From: Sulfurovum sp. TSL6
GTDB taxonomy: Bacteria; Campylobacterota; Campylobacteria; Campylobacterales; Sulfurovaceae
Assembly: GCF_019972115.1 (NCBI RefSeq)
Contig: NZ_BPFJ01000001.1
Location: 434,001-498,000 of the forward strand
Direction of reading: 5' to 3'
Length of the DNA: 64,000 nucleotides
Within the stretch, counting starts at the first letter, position 1. Each line of letters starts with the position of its first letter. Positions 9,048 through 17,925 of this stretch are shown in pieces. A program made the translations under genes and the position numbers. Below the pieces are notes generated by a model that was not told the origin of the DNA, did not search any database, and worked only from the letters and a program-made list of their open reading frames with translations.

Positions 9048-10859
9048 ATGGCTAAGGCAGTACCACAGGAAAATATACGTAATTTTTCTATTATCGCACA
9101 TATTGACCATGGAAAGTCAACACTTGCAGACCGAATCATCCAAGAGTGTGGAGCGGTTTCGGACAGAAAGATGTCTGCACAAGTGATGGATACGATGGAC
9201 ATAGAAAAAGAACGTGGTATTACCATCAAAGCGCAGTCTGTACGTCTTGACTATGTCAAAGATGGTGAACATTATATTCTTAACCTCATAGACACTCCGG
9301 GCCATGTGGACTTCTCTTATGAAGTCAGCCGCTCTTTGGCATCCTGTGAAGGTGCCTTACTGATCGTTGATGCGGCTCAGGGAGTGGAAGCACAAACGAT
9401 TGCCAATGTTTATATCGCTATAGAGAATGATCTTGAACTTTTACCGGTAGTAAACAAGATCGATCTTCCTGCAGCAGATCCTGACAGGGTATTAACTGAA
9501 CTGGAAGAGGCTATAGGTATCGATGCGACCGAGCATAATCTTGTTTCTGCCAAGACCGGTGTGGGTGTGAAAGACCTTATAGACGCTATCGTAGATCGTG
9601 TGCCGGCACCAAAAGGTAAGGAAGATGCGCCGGCCAAAGCGCTGATTTATGATAGTTGGTTTGACAATTATTTAGGTGCATTGGCATTGGTACGTGTCTT
9701 TGAAGGAAGTATTAAAAAAAGACAGAATATTAAGATCATGGGAACGAAAGAGGAGCATCAGGTACTTGATATGATGTATCCTAACCCTATCGCACCGATA
9801 AAAACGGATGAGATCCGTACGGGTGAGGTAGGTATTGTGGTAACCGGACTTAAAACAGTTGAAGGACTGCAGGTAGGTGATACCATTACCGATGCTAAAA
9901 ATCCTACAGCTGAAGCCATTGGAGGTTTTGAACCGGCCAAACCTTTTGTATTTGCAGGTATCTACCCTATAGAGACCGATAAATTTGAAGACTTGCGTGA
10001 TGCACTGAATAAACTCAAACTCAACGACTCCTCTTTGAGCTTTGAACCGGAAAGCTCTATGGCACTTGGATCTGGTTTTAGAACAGGTTTCTTGGGTATG
10101 TTGCATATGGAAGTGGTGAAAGAACGTTTGGAGCGTGAATTTAATTTGGAACTCATCGCTACAGCACCTACAGTTGTCTATAAAGTCAAACAGACAAACG
10201 GTGAAGAAATTGAGATTCAAAATCCAAGTGAACTTCCTGAACCGCAGAAGATAGATAAGATCTACGAACCCTACGTTAAAGCAACGATACTTACACCTCA
10301 AGAGTATGTGGGGAATCTCATTAAGCTACTCAATGACCGTCGTGGTATCCAGGTGAAGATGGATTACTTGAATGAAACACGTGTATTGATGGAGTATGAT
10401 ATCCCTATGAATGAGATCGTGATGGACTTTTATGATAAATTAAAGTCTATGACAAAAGGGTACGCGAGTTTTGATTATGAACCTATAGGGTTTAGAGAAG
10501 GGAACCTGGTAAAACTGGACATCCGGGTAGCGGGTGATATAGTAGATTCACTTTCCATCATCGTTCCTGAAGATAAGGCACGTACAAGAGGACTTGCCTT
10601 TGTTGCTCAACTTAAAGAGCTTATACCTAGACAACTTTTTGAAGTAGCTATCCAGGCGAGTATCGGAAACAATGTCATCGCTCGTTCTAATGTAAAATCC
10701 ATGGGTAAAAACGTGACCGCAAAATGTTATGGTGGAGATATTACACGTAAAAGAAAGCTTTTAGAGAAACAGAAAGCAGGGAAAAAACGTATGAAGTCCA
10801 TCGGTTCTGTGGAAGTACCGCAAGAGGCATTTATGGCTGTATTAAAGTTAGAGAGTTAA
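9048..10859 (+). CDS. lepA: translation elongation factor 4 (LepA)
   Basis: This ribosome-associated GTPase can back-translocate stalled ribosomes and helps initiation and assembly under stress. All G motifs are visible: G1 [10 protein letters not shown]2 ERGITIK, G3 DTPGHVDF, G4 NKID, G5 SAKTG. They are followed by EF-G-like domains and the LepA-specific lysine-rich C-terminus ([16 protein letters not shown]). Length is 603 residues, normal for the family. AAGGA precedes the ATG. The stop overlaps the next start in a TAATGA arrangement. Confidence 0.97.
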   Translation: MAKAVPQENIRNFSIIAHIDHGKSTLADRIIQECGAVSDRKMSAQVMDTMDIEKERGITIKAQSVRLDYVKDGEHYILNLIDTPGHVDFSYEVSRSLASCEGALLIVDAAQGVEAQTIANVYIAIENDLELLPVVNKIDLPAADPDRVLTELEEAIGIDATEHNLVSAKTGVGVKDLIDAIVDRVPAPKGKEDAPAKALIYDSWFDNYLGALALVRVFEGSIKKRQNIKIMGTKEEHQVLDMMYPNPIAPIKTDEIRTGEVGIVVTGLKTVEGLQVGDTITDAKNPTAEAIGGFEPAKPFVFAGIYPIETDKFEDLRDALNKLKLNDSSLSFEPESSMALGSGFRTGFLGMLHMEVVKERLEREFNLELIATAPTVVYKVKQTNGEEIEIQNPSELPEPQKIDKIYEPYVKATILTPQEYVGNLIKLLNDRRGIQVKMDYLNETRVLMEYDIPMNEIVMDFYDKLKSMTKGYASFDYEPIGFREGNLVKLDIRVAGDIVDSLSIIVPEDKARTRGLAFVAQLKELIPRQLFEVAIQASIGNNVIARSNVKSMGKNVTAKCYGGDITRKRKLLEKQKAGKKRMKSIGSVEVPQEAFMAVLKLES

Positions 10860-11215
10860 TGACGCTCATTCCTGTAGAAGAAGATAAAAAGACCATCTCC
10901 GGACGTTTTAGAAAAGCACACTCCTTTGCTTTTCTTGATGAAGGACAGATCATTGTACAGGAAAACCTCCATAAAAGATCCAAATCACCAGAATTTTTTG
11001 AGTACTTTAAGACATTGAACATAGATAGTATCTACATAAAAGAGTTAGGGTATAAAACGTTCTTAAAACTTCTAGAACTAGGTGTTGAGGTTTATTTAGT
11101 CCAAGAGGCCGACAGATGGAACCGTATCAAGCCTAACTCATTACTTTCAATAACTATAGATAATGCAAAAGAATATTGTTCATTAGGACATCATAGCAAA
11201 GAGGAAGGAAAGTAG
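10859..11215 (+). CDS. NifX/NifB C-terminal-like (dinitrogenase FeMo-cofactor binding family) small protein
   Basis: The 118-residue protein resembles the single-domain Nitro_FeMo-Co family (RNase H-like fold). It begins IPVEEDKKTISGRFRKAHSFAFLDE, in the style of NifX and NifB tails, and contains the strand-helix pattern LGYKTFLKLLELGVEVYLVQEA. Proteins of this family bind metal clusters or their precursors, but there are no other nif genes here, so a nitrogen-fixation role is not implied. It overlaps the lepA stop by 1 bp and the next gene by 1 bp, so the three form one translational unit. Confidence 0.75.
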   Translation: MTLIPVEEDKKTISGRFRKAHSFAFLDEGQIIVQENLHKRSKSPEFFEYFKTLNIDSIYIKELGYKTFLKLLELGVEVYLVQEADRWNRIKPNSLLSITIDNAKEYCSLGHHSKEEGK

Positions 11216-11661
11216 TGGGCTGGGCATTACATTTACACCTTGTCGCCGCTATCGCATGGATCGGTGGTGCATTTTTCATGTTTATGCTGGGTGTGAGCCT
11301 TAGAAAAAAAGAAGATCAGGATGCCGTTTATCCACGTATTGGTCCTATTTATGGGTATTTTGAAGTTGCAGCATTGGTCATCCTGCTTACTACAGGGTCA
11401 CTCATGATAGCCAGCAATGGTTTGTTAGATATACTTTTTTCAAACCTCACAAATGAAGTCATTGATGCATTACGCAAGAAGCTCTATATAGTAGCCGTCA
11501 TTGTAGTACTTACAGTGATACATATGACTATTTCTTTGAAGACCCTCCATACTGTAAAAACACCTTTACAGCGTCTTTTATCAAAAGGCTCATCGATGGG
11601 AATCTTTCTTTTAAACCTTATTGTACTGCACTATGCCATGGTATTAAGAGACATACTTTAA
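11215..11661 (+). CDS. four-helix membrane protein, CopD-like
   Basis: The 148-residue protein has about four transmembrane helices with histidines near their ends: LHLHLVAAIAWIGGAFF, VIHMTISLKTLH and LIVLHYAMVL. This is typical of CopD-like and DUF2269-type heme- or copper-associated membrane proteins, but I cannot separate these families by eye. The start is a GTG that overlaps the TAG of the preceding gene, as expected for coupled translation. Nothing else nearby points to copper handling. Confidence 0.72.
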   Translation: MGWALHLHLVAAIAWIGGAFFMFMLGVSLRKKEDQDAVYPRIGPIYGYFEVAALVILLTTGSLMIASNGLLDILFSNLTNEVIDALRKKLYIVAVIVVLTVIHMTISLKTLHTVKTPLQRLLSKGSSMGIFLLNLIVLHYAMVLRDIL

Positions 11662-11695
11662 TTTCCACACGCATCTATATTTTTATTTTTTCATT

Positions 11696-11742
11696 GAACT
11701 GACATTTTTACACTACTAAAAGTATCCTAAGTTTTATATACT
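11696..11742 (+). promoter_or_regulatory. regulon-type promoter of the thiD-pdxH operon
   Basis: GAACTGACA (11696-11704), 8 bp, CTACTAA (11713-11719), 17 bp, then TATACT (11737-11742). The layout is the same as at seven other promoters in this window. The 7-mer lies where a -35 box would be, suggesting activator dependence. The -10 box ends 25 bp before the thiD ATG. Confidence 0.75.
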
Positions 11743-11767
11743 CCTTAAATATAAAAAAGGAGTGATC

Positions 11768-12556
11768 ATGAAAGTAGTATTGAGTATTGCTGGCTCTGAC
11801 AGTAGTGGTGGTGCAGGTATTCAAGCTGACCTAAAGACATTTGAAGCATTTGATGTTTTTGGTACTACAGCCATTACAGCCATTACAGCACAAAATACCA
11901 CAGGTGTGGAACAGATAGTGGGCATGGATGCATCATTTGTCAAAAAACAAATTGAAATGGTATTGAAAGATTTTGATGTTGCAGCGATAAAAATTGGTAT
12001 GCTTTTTAACAAAGAGATCATAGATGCTGTGTGTGAGATGATAAAGGACCTTAGTATTCCTATTGTCCTTGATCCTGTGTCTATATCTAAAGCAGGTTCT
12101 CCGTTGCTTGAGGATGATGCCTTAAGTGCAATGAAATCTCTTTTTAATCATGTGACACTCATTACACCTAATCATCATGAGGCCTATGAATTCTTTGGAT
12201 ACATACAGGGAGATAATAAATCTCTTGAAATGATCCAAAGTCTCAATACACCTGTACTTGTCAAACATCATGTTGTTGAATTTGCCGAAGGTAGCTTCAG
12301 TGTTGATCAGCTTTATTTTTACCGTCAAAAGCGTGTATTTCAGTCACCGCTTATAGAAACCTCTAATTTGCATGGTACAGGGTGCTCTTTTTCAAGTGCG
12401 ATCACAGCAAATCTTGCATTAGGTCATCCTCTCGAAAAATCGATCTCAATTGCAAAAAAGTTTATTACGTATGGACTTAGAGAGGCTCCAGGCATTGGAA
12501 ATGGACCAGGTCCTATACATCATAAAAAAGGAGGAGAACATGTCGCAATCGCTTAA
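11768..12556 (+). CDS. thiD: hydroxymethylpyrimidine/phosphomethylpyrimidine kinase
   Basis: ThiD phosphorylates HMP and HMP-P to HMP-PP, the pyrimidine half of thiamine. The ribokinase-type fold is clear: SIAGSDSSGGAGIQADLKTF at the N-terminus and the anion hole NLHGTGCSFSSAITA near the C-terminus, whose Cys and Gly form the phosphate site. The start is the ATG at 11768 behind a strong AAGGAG; an upstream GTG is unnecessary. The gene's end overlaps thiE by 17 bp. It leads an operon that also holds photolyase and pdxH. No TPP riboswitch core is seen in the 106-bp leader. Confidence 0.96.
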   Translation: MKVVLSIAGSDSSGGAGIQADLKTFEAFDVFGTTAITAITAQNTTGVEQIVGMDASFVKKQIEMVLKDFDVAAIKIGMLFNKEIIDAVCEMIKDLSIPIVLDPVSISKAGSPLLEDDALSAMKSLFNHVTLITPNHHEAYEFFGYIQGDNKSLEMIQSLNTPVLVKHHVVEFAEGSFSVDQLYFYRQKRVFQSPLIETSNLHGTGCSFSSAITANLALGHPLEKSISIAKKFITYGLREAPGIGNGPGPIHHKKGGEHVAIA

Positions 12557-13160
12557 GGGTCTGTATGTGATCACAGATGAATATCTTACACCTGATGAAA
12601 CGGTACATAGTTATGTTGAGGATGCCCTCATGGCAGGTGCTTCCATCGTACAATATAGAAACAAAACAAAATCAGATGAAGAGGTAGAAACAATATGTCG
12701 AATACTTCAAGCACTTTGTAGTCGCCACAATGTACCCTTCATTATAGATGATCGTCCGTATTTAGCAGCTAAAATAAATGCTGATGGTCTGCATATCGGT
12801 AAAGATGATATACCTATTGAAGAGGCGAGGAAAATTTTCCCAAAAGGTATCATAGGGGTATCATGTTATGGAAGTATCCGTAAGGCAAAAGAGGCTCAGG
12901 AGGAAGGAGCGGATTATGTAGCCTTTGGATCATTTTTCGCTTCACCCACAAAACCTCACTCGGGTATGATCTCTTTAAATGTCCTGCATAAAGCAAAAGA
13001 AGCAGTTGATATACCTATTTGTGCGATTGGAGGTATTTCTGAGACAAACATAGGGCAAATTGCAGCGACACAAATAGATATGATCTCTGTAGTGAGTGCA
13101 GCATTTAAAGGTAACACAAAAGGAAATGTATCAAATTTAATAAAAGGAATGAAAATATGA
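12540..13160 (+). CDS. thiE: thiamine-phosphate synthase
   Basis: ThiE joins HMP-PP and hydroxyethylthiazole phosphate to give thiamine phosphate. The 206-residue TIM barrel contains the usual substrate motifs VQYRNKTKSDEE, FIIDDRPYLA, DGLHIGKDD, GVSCYGSIRKAKEA, FGSFFASPTKP and CAIGGISETNI. The true start is the ATG at 12540, preceded by AAGGAGGAG, inside the end of thiD; the longer open frame upstream is not needed. The stop overlaps the next gene as ATGA. Confidence 0.96.
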   Translation: MSQSLKGLYVITDEYLTPDETVHSYVEDALMAGASIVQYRNKTKSDEEVETICRILQALCSRHNVPFIIDDRPYLAAKINADGLHIGKDDIPIEEARKIFPKGIIGVSCYGSIRKAKEAQEEGADYVAFGSFFASPTKPHSGMISLNVLHKAKEAVDIPICAIGGISETNIGQIAATQIDMISVVSAAFKGNTKGNVSNLIKGMKI

Positions 13161-14035
13161 AACTTAAACTCGCTTTTGAATGGTTCTTAAACCCAGACCA
13201 TTTACCCTTTTTGATAGGGTTGCACAAAGGTTACTTTGAAAACTACGGTTTGGATCTTGAACTGATCGTACCTGATGAGCATTATGACGGATTAGATGAG
13301 TTAATTGCAGGGAATATACAATTTGCAACCAACGAACCCCTTCATCTCATAGAGCAGTTTCATGAGAAGTTTCTCTCACTAGGTACCTATTTTGAAACTA
13401 AAGGTGGTGTTTTACTTAAAAAAGAGACGTATGAAAAAGTAAAAAATGGTGAAATGATTACTATAACTACTCCGGTATCGAATGAAGTGACCAATACTAT
13501 AGGGTATGAGATTATTCGTCGTTACTTTGAAAAAGACGGTATTGATGTCTCCAAAGGACAGGTACACTTTGAGCCTAATGGTTTTGAGCATATTAAGTAT
13601 ATGAAAGAAGGTGCAGATGGGGGATGGCTATATTTCTATAATTTTGAAGGTATAGAGGCACAAAAGGAAGGAATGGATCTACTTTATCTTGATGCACAAA
13701 CTTCAGGTTTTGCAAACTTCAGTGCACTGGATCTGTTTGTCAATAAAGATTTTTATCATGATAATGAAGAAGTATGTAAAAACTTTGACAAAGCAGTGAA
13801 ACAATCCATTACATTCATGAATCAAAATCCAGAAGAGGCGATGGATATTTACTATGATCACACCAAAGAAGCTAAATCTGCACTGATGGATGATATACTA
13901 AGAGCAACACTAGAATGTTTTGATGAAAATTATAGTTCAAACTATGCACAATCTTTGCCTATTTTAGAATTTTTTAGAGAGATAGGCATAACATCATTGG
14001 ATGATGAGAGATTTAAAACAGCATTTTTACAGTAA
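13157..14035 (+). CDS. NMT1/THI5-like protein without signal peptide
   Basis: The 292-residue protein has the periplasmic-binding-protein fold of the NMT1/THI5 family (AFEWFLNPDHLPFLIGLHKGYF, then a GNIQFATNEPLHL segment). ThiY members of the family feed an HMP-precursor ABC transporter, and fungal THI5 makes HMP-P. This copy starts directly at the mature fold with no signal peptide or lipobox, and no permease or ATPase is adjacent. A histidine (H63) falls where I would align the suicidal His of THI5, but the PLP lysine position holds Asn (N59) and the Cys-rich THI5 motif is absent. It overlaps thiE by 4 bp. Function in thiamine synthesis is inferred only from family and operon. Confidence 0.8.
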   Translation: MKLKLAFEWFLNPDHLPFLIGLHKGYFENYGLDLELIVPDEHYDGLDELIAGNIQFATNEPLHLIEQFHEKFLSLGTYFETKGGVLLKKETYEKVKNGEMITITTPVSNEVTNTIGYEIIRRYFEKDGIDVSKGQVHFEPNGFEHIKYMKEGADGGWLYFYNFEGIEAQKEGMDLLYLDAQTSGFANFSALDLFVNKDFYHDNEEVCKNFDKAVKQSITFMNQNPEEAMDIYYDHTKEAKSALMDDILRATLECFDENYSSNYAQSLPILEFFREIGITSLDDERFKTAFLQ

Positions 14036-14045
14036 AGGATCAATG

Positions 14046-14996
14046 ATGAAAATAGCCGTTTCTGGATGTCTGCTAGGGGAAGAAATACGTTATAGCGGCG
14101 GACACAGTCATGATCGATTTGTGACTCAGAGTTTAGGAAAGTATGCTCAGTTCGTTTCATTTTGTCCCGAACATTTAGCATTCGGTACTCCTAGATCAAC
14201 GGTAAGACTTGTAGAAGATGAGAATGACGGCTATTATGTTCAAAGCAGTGATGGAGAGGTAGATGTTACTGAGAAACTTTTACACACAAATAACAAAGAA
14301 CTCCAAAAAATTCAAAATGAACCTATACGAGGTATCATATTCAAGTCAAAATCCCCTAGTTGTGGACTTGGAAGTGCCTTGATCTATAGAACAAACGGTT
14401 ACTCTAAAGAGAAAGATGATGGTCTCTTTGTAAAGATGTGCAAAGAACGTTTTCCTTTATTGCCCATGGAAGAGGAAGGAAGACTGAATGATCCATGGTT
14501 GCGAGAGAACTTCATCATGCAACTTTTTGCCTACGATGATTTTGAAAACTTTAAAGCAAGTCATCCACGTCTTAAAGACTTAGTAGAGTTTCATCAAAGT
14601 TATAAGTTTATGCTCCAGGCAAAACATGACATGATGTACAGAGAGTTAGGACAAATCGTAGGTAACCATGAAGAATTGGAATTTAGTGAAATACTCAGAC
14701 AATATGAAATTCTCTTTAAAACAGCCATTGGGCAAAAGAGTTCTATAGGTAAAAATAGAAATGTTCTTGAACATATGGCAGGCTTCGTGAAAGATAGAAT
14801 AAATGAAGTAGAAAAAGAGATGCTTCATGAACAGATACTGGATTATGCAAATAAAATAGTACCTCTTATTGCACCATTAAGTAGGCTTCATATGTTTGCT
14901 AAAGCCTATAATGTTGAGTATCTTTTGAATCAAAAGTTTTTAGATCCTTATCCTAAGGAGTTGGCTTTACGTTCAGATATAAAGAGTGGGAAATGA
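14046..14996 (+). CDS. DUF523-DUF1722 protein (TudS-like domain plus YbgA domain)
   Basis: The N-terminal half is DUF523, the family of the 2-thiouracil desulfurase TudS, which uses a [4Fe-4S] cluster. The three cysteines expected to hold the cluster are C8 (SGCLLGEEIRYSGG), C40 (FCPEHLAFGTPR) and C106 (SKSPSCGLGS). Residues from about 190 to 310 are the helical DUF1722 (YbgA) domain. Fused forms are common beside photolyase genes in light-induced loci of other proteobacteria, and photolyase lies two genes downstream here. I took the second of two adjacent ATGs, which suits the AAAGGA spacing; 14043 is the alternative. Confidence 0.9.
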   Translation: MKIAVSGCLLGEEIRYSGGHSHDRFVTQSLGKYAQFVSFCPEHLAFGTPRSTVRLVEDENDGYYVQSSDGEVDVTEKLLHTNNKELQKIQNEPIRGIIFKSKSPSCGLGSALIYRTNGYSKEKDDGLFVKMCKERFPLLPMEEEGRLNDPWLRENFIMQLFAYDDFENFKASHPRLKDLVEFHQSYKFMLQAKHDMMYRELGQIVGNHEELEFSEILRQYEILFKTAIGQKSSIGKNRNVLEHMAGFVKDRINEVEKEMLHEQILDYANKIVPLIAPLSRLHMFAKAYNVEYLLNQKFLDPYPKELALRSDIKSGK

Positions 14997-15862
14997 AAAA
15001 AATCACACTATTTTTATTCATGTCTGGATTTACTCTCTTTGCAGAAGAGCAAAAACTTTCAATTCTTGAGCAAATTACACAACCCAAGGTGAGTTTTCAA
15101 AGTGATTTTTTGTCTGATGCAAAATTTGAGGGCTATGAAGGCAGTGTAAAAACCTATAAGCAGAAGATTCAGATCAATAACGACATTATGGGTTTTAGCT
15201 ACAGTCGTTGGGATTTTGACTGGGACAGGGAGAATGATCTTCCTTTTTATCAAGATAAAACACCTATAGATTCAATGAACCGTATCAAACTTTATGCGAA
15301 TTGGCCTTTACGTATCAATGAGAAATGGTTTATGCTTAACTCTGTGAATGTGAATACAACCTATGAAAAAGAGATGAGTCACTCCTTTGGTGCAGGTATC
15401 ACAAGTTTTTTTTCTTATAAGATTGATGATGACCATGCGGTTCAGCTTGGTGCTTTTGCAAATTATCATTCTGTAAAGACACTTGCTTTACCTGTCATTG
15501 GTTATTCTTATCGCGCACGTGAGACAGATGGATTGAAAATGGTACTTGGATTTCCAAGAGCCTATATCGGCTATCAAATAAGTCCAGAAGTTTTGCTCAA
15601 TGCAGGTATGATCTATTCTCAGGCAGTGATACGTCTTGCAGATGACAGCGGTATTGAGCCAGGTGGCTATAGCGAAGCTAAAGATTTTCAGGCAAACCTG
15701 GGATTTAGGTATGAGATCAATCAACACTTTGAACTCAGTGCTGATCTTCTCTATGCATTGAAACGTGATTTTACTATTTACAACCACAATGCTGATGAAG
15801 TAGATAGCCACAGCATTGAACCTTCTATGGGTGGTATACTAAAATTAAAATATCTTTTTTAA
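14993..15862 (+). CDS. outer membrane beta-barrel protein
   Basis: The 289-residue protein has a short signal peptide (MKKITLFLFMSGFTLFA) and a series of amphipathic strands with alternating aromatic residues, ending in KLKYLF with the terminal Phe typical of BAM-inserted barrels. It may be of the DUF6268 type, but I am not certain. The start overlaps the previous stop as ATGA, so it is co-translated with the DUF523-DUF1722 gene. Why an outer membrane barrel lies between this gene and photolyase is not clear from the sequence. Confidence 0.8.
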   Translation: MKKITLFLFMSGFTLFAEEQKLSILEQITQPKVSFQSDFLSDAKFEGYEGSVKTYKQKIQINNDIMGFSYSRWDFDWDRENDLPFYQDKTPIDSMNRIKLYANWPLRINEKWFMLNSVNVNTTYEKEMSHSFGAGITSFFSYKIDDDHAVQLGAFANYHSVKTLALPVIGYSYRARETDGLKMVLGFPRAYIGYQISPEVLLNAGMIYSQAVIRLADDSGIEPGGYSEAKDFQANLGFRYEINQHFELSADLLYALKRDFTIYNHNADEVDSHSIEPSMGGILKLKYLF

Positions 15863-15889
15863 AGAATTTATGATGAGAGTAGGTAATAG

Positions 15890-17248
15890 ATGAAAAGGAT
15901 TCTTTGGTTCAGGCGTGATTTGAGAGTGGAAGACAATCCCTTACTCTCATTGGGTGGTGAGGTACTGCCTGTCTTTATTTTCGATACGCAAATACTCTAC
16001 GCACTTCCTGAAAATGATAAGAGAGTCAGCTTTATTTTTGACAGGGTTATCAAACTCAAACACTCACTTCAAGCCAAAGGGTTGGAGCTGAAAATATTCT
16101 GGGGAGATCCTGTAGAGATATTTAAAGTACTTGAGGCACAAGGTTTTAATGAAGTTGTTGCCAGTGGAGATTATGATGCCTATGCAAAAGAAAGGGATAT
16201 TAGAGTTTCTCATATCCTTCACTTCCGTTACATGCATGATACCTATATTTTTAAACCTGAAGAGGTATTGAAAGATGACGGTACACCTTATCTGGTCTTT
16301 ACCCCTTTTTATAACAAGGCCAAAGCACTTTTTTCTAAAGAACATCTTCAAGAGTATACTCTTGAAGAACATACACTATATGGTACTTCGTATGAAGGAA
16401 TTACCAAAATTGATGATGATAAAGAGGAGATCCTCCCTTTACGTATTGATTCGATCGGGTTTAGAGAAAATCTTCCTGAAATTAAAGACCCACAAACAAA
16501 GATTAAGGCCTTTCAGAAGAGGCTTGAAGGGTATGTAAAAGATAGAGACTATCTTGACAAAGAGGCCACATCACATCTCAGTATCGATCTTCGTTTTGGT
16601 ACGATCTCTATCCGAAGCCTTTTACGCTTTATAGTTGAGCAGAAAAAAAGTGGTGTTGATACTGAGCCTTTTTTCAGGCAACTTATTTTTCGTGACTTTT
16701 ATGCTTATTTGCTCTTTCACTTTCCTGATCTAGCGTGGAAAAACCATAAATATCAATTTAACGGCATAGAGGATAAAGAGAAGTTCGCAGCTTTTTGTCA
16801 AGCCAAGACAGGTGTACCCATTGTCGATGCAGGAGTAAGAGAACTTCTAAAGAGTGGTGGTATGCACAACCGTGTACGGATGATCTGTGCTTCATTTTTT
16901 ACCAAAGATCTGCTCTTACCATGGCAGTGGGGAGAAAGTTTTTTTGCAAAGTATCTGTTGGATTATGACGCGGCATCGAACATCCTCTCTTGGCAGTGGA
17001 GCGCAGGTACAGGCATAGACCCTCAGCCTTATTTTCGTATATTTAATCCCTATCTACAGAGTAAAAAGTTTGATAAAGAGGCAGTTTATATCAAAAAGTG
17101 GATACCGGAACTTAGATCAGTGGATGCGAAGAAGCTTCATGATGAGAATTATTTGCTACACTATACTGTTGAAGGCTATCCAAAACCGATGGTAGTACAT
17201 AAAGAAGCTTCACAAAATGCCTTGGCATATTTTAAGCAGAGACTTTAG
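15890..17248 (+). CDS. phr: deoxyribodipyrimidine photolyase
   Basis: This FAD enzyme uses blue light to split cyclobutane pyrimidine dimers. The 452-residue protein begins with ILWFRRDLRVEDNPLL of the antenna-binding domain and ends with the FAD/DNA-binding region, including RQLIFRDFYAYLL, GVREL, HNRVRMICASFFTKDLLLPWQWGE, the DYDAASNILSWQW stretch with the conserved Trp residues, and GIDPQPYFRIFNP. These fit a class I CPD photolyase better than a cryptochrome. It sits in the thiD operon, which has the regulon-type promoter, so light or oxidative control is likely. Confidence 0.95.
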   Translation: MKRILWFRRDLRVEDNPLLSLGGEVLPVFIFDTQILYALPENDKRVSFIFDRVIKLKHSLQAKGLELKIFWGDPVEIFKVLEAQGFNEVVASGDYDAYAKERDIRVSHILHFRYMHDTYIFKPEEVLKDDGTPYLVFTPFYNKAKALFSKEHLQEYTLEEHTLYGTSYEGITKIDDDKEEILPLRIDSIGFRENLPEIKDPQTKIKAFQKRLEGYVKDRDYLDKEATSHLSIDLRFGTISIRSLLRFIVEQKKSGVDTEPFFRQLIFRDFYAYLLFHFPDLAWKNHKYQFNGIEDKEKFAAFCQAKTGVPIVDAGVRELLKSGGMHNRVRMICASFFTKDLLLPWQWGESFFAKYLLDYDAASNILSWQWSAGTGIDPQPYFRIFNPYLQSKKFDKEAVYIKKWIPELRSVDAKKLHDENYLLHYTVEGYPKPMVVHKEASQNALAYFKQRL

Positions 17249-17256
17249 GAGGTGGC

Positions 17257-17895
17257 ATGTTAGATTTGCAAGAGATGCGTACAGAATATATACAAGCGAC
17301 ACTCGATGAAAGTACGGTACCTACAGATCCTTTCATACTCTTTGAAATGTGGTTCTCTCAGGCCGTTCAGACAGAGGTTAAAGACCCAAACAGTATGATC
17401 TTAGCCACAAGTTCAAAAGAAAATATTCCAAATATACGTACCGTACTTTTAAAGATATTTGATGAAAAGGGATTTGTTTTTTTTACGAACTATAATAGTG
17501 TGAAGGCCAAGGAAATAGAGGAAAATCCTCATGTGGCTCTGGAATTCCTATGGTTGGATCTCGAACGTCAGGTTCGTGTGATAGGCACATGTGAGAAGAT
17601 CAGTACATCAGAGTCTATGTCTTACTTTATGAAACGTTCACGCGGTAGTCAGATAGGTGCATGGGTGAGTGAACAAAGTTCCGTGATCTCTTCACGGAAG
17701 ATGCTTCAGATGCAAATAGAAAAAATGAAAAAAAAGTTTGCCAATGGTTCCATCCCTTTGCCCGATTTTTGGGGAGGTTACAGGGTCATACCCTCACAAA
17801 TAGAATTTTGGCAGGGTAGAGCGAACAGACTGCATGACCGTATTCTCTATACCAAGGAACAAGATAGTTGGAAGATAGAACGGCTTGCACCATAA
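17257..17895 (+). CDS. pdxH: pyridoxamine 5'-phosphate oxidase
   Basis: This FMN-dependent enzyme oxidises PNP and PMP to pyridoxal 5'-phosphate. The 212-residue length is typical. Motifs include NIRTVLLKIFDEKGFVFFTNYNS, the flavin-binding W/R region RQVRVIGTCEKI, RSRGSQIGAWVSEQSS and the C-terminal FWQGRANRLHDRILY with the substrate-binding Arg/His. GGAGG precedes the ATG, which is 8 bp after phr. It ends the thiD operon and converges on the phosphatase gene. PLP is itself a photosensitiser, so a link with light stress is plausible but unproven. Confidence 0.95.
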   Translation: MLDLQEMRTEYIQATLDESTVPTDPFILFEMWFSQAVQTEVKDPNSMILATSSKENIPNIRTVLLKIFDEKGFVFFTNYNSVKAKEIEENPHVALEFLWLDLERQVRVIGTCEKISTSESMSYFMKRSRGSQIGAWVSEQSSVISSRKMLQMQIEKMKKKFANGSIPLPDFWGGYRVIPSQIEFWQGRANRLHDRILYTKEQDSWKIERLAP

Positions 17896-17925
17896 TATTT
17901 TTAAATCATTTTTTAGAGGTAGAGA

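Noticed and set aside
9672-10301. Long minus-strand frame of 209 codons inside lepA
   Set aside because: It lies wholly within the conserved lepA gene, and its translation (Cys- and Phe-rich) looks like an antisense shadow.
11662-11767. TPP riboswitch ahead of thiD
   Set aside because: The leader is only 106 bp and lacks the CTGAGA and ACCTGA-type core; it is explained by the two-box promoter instead.
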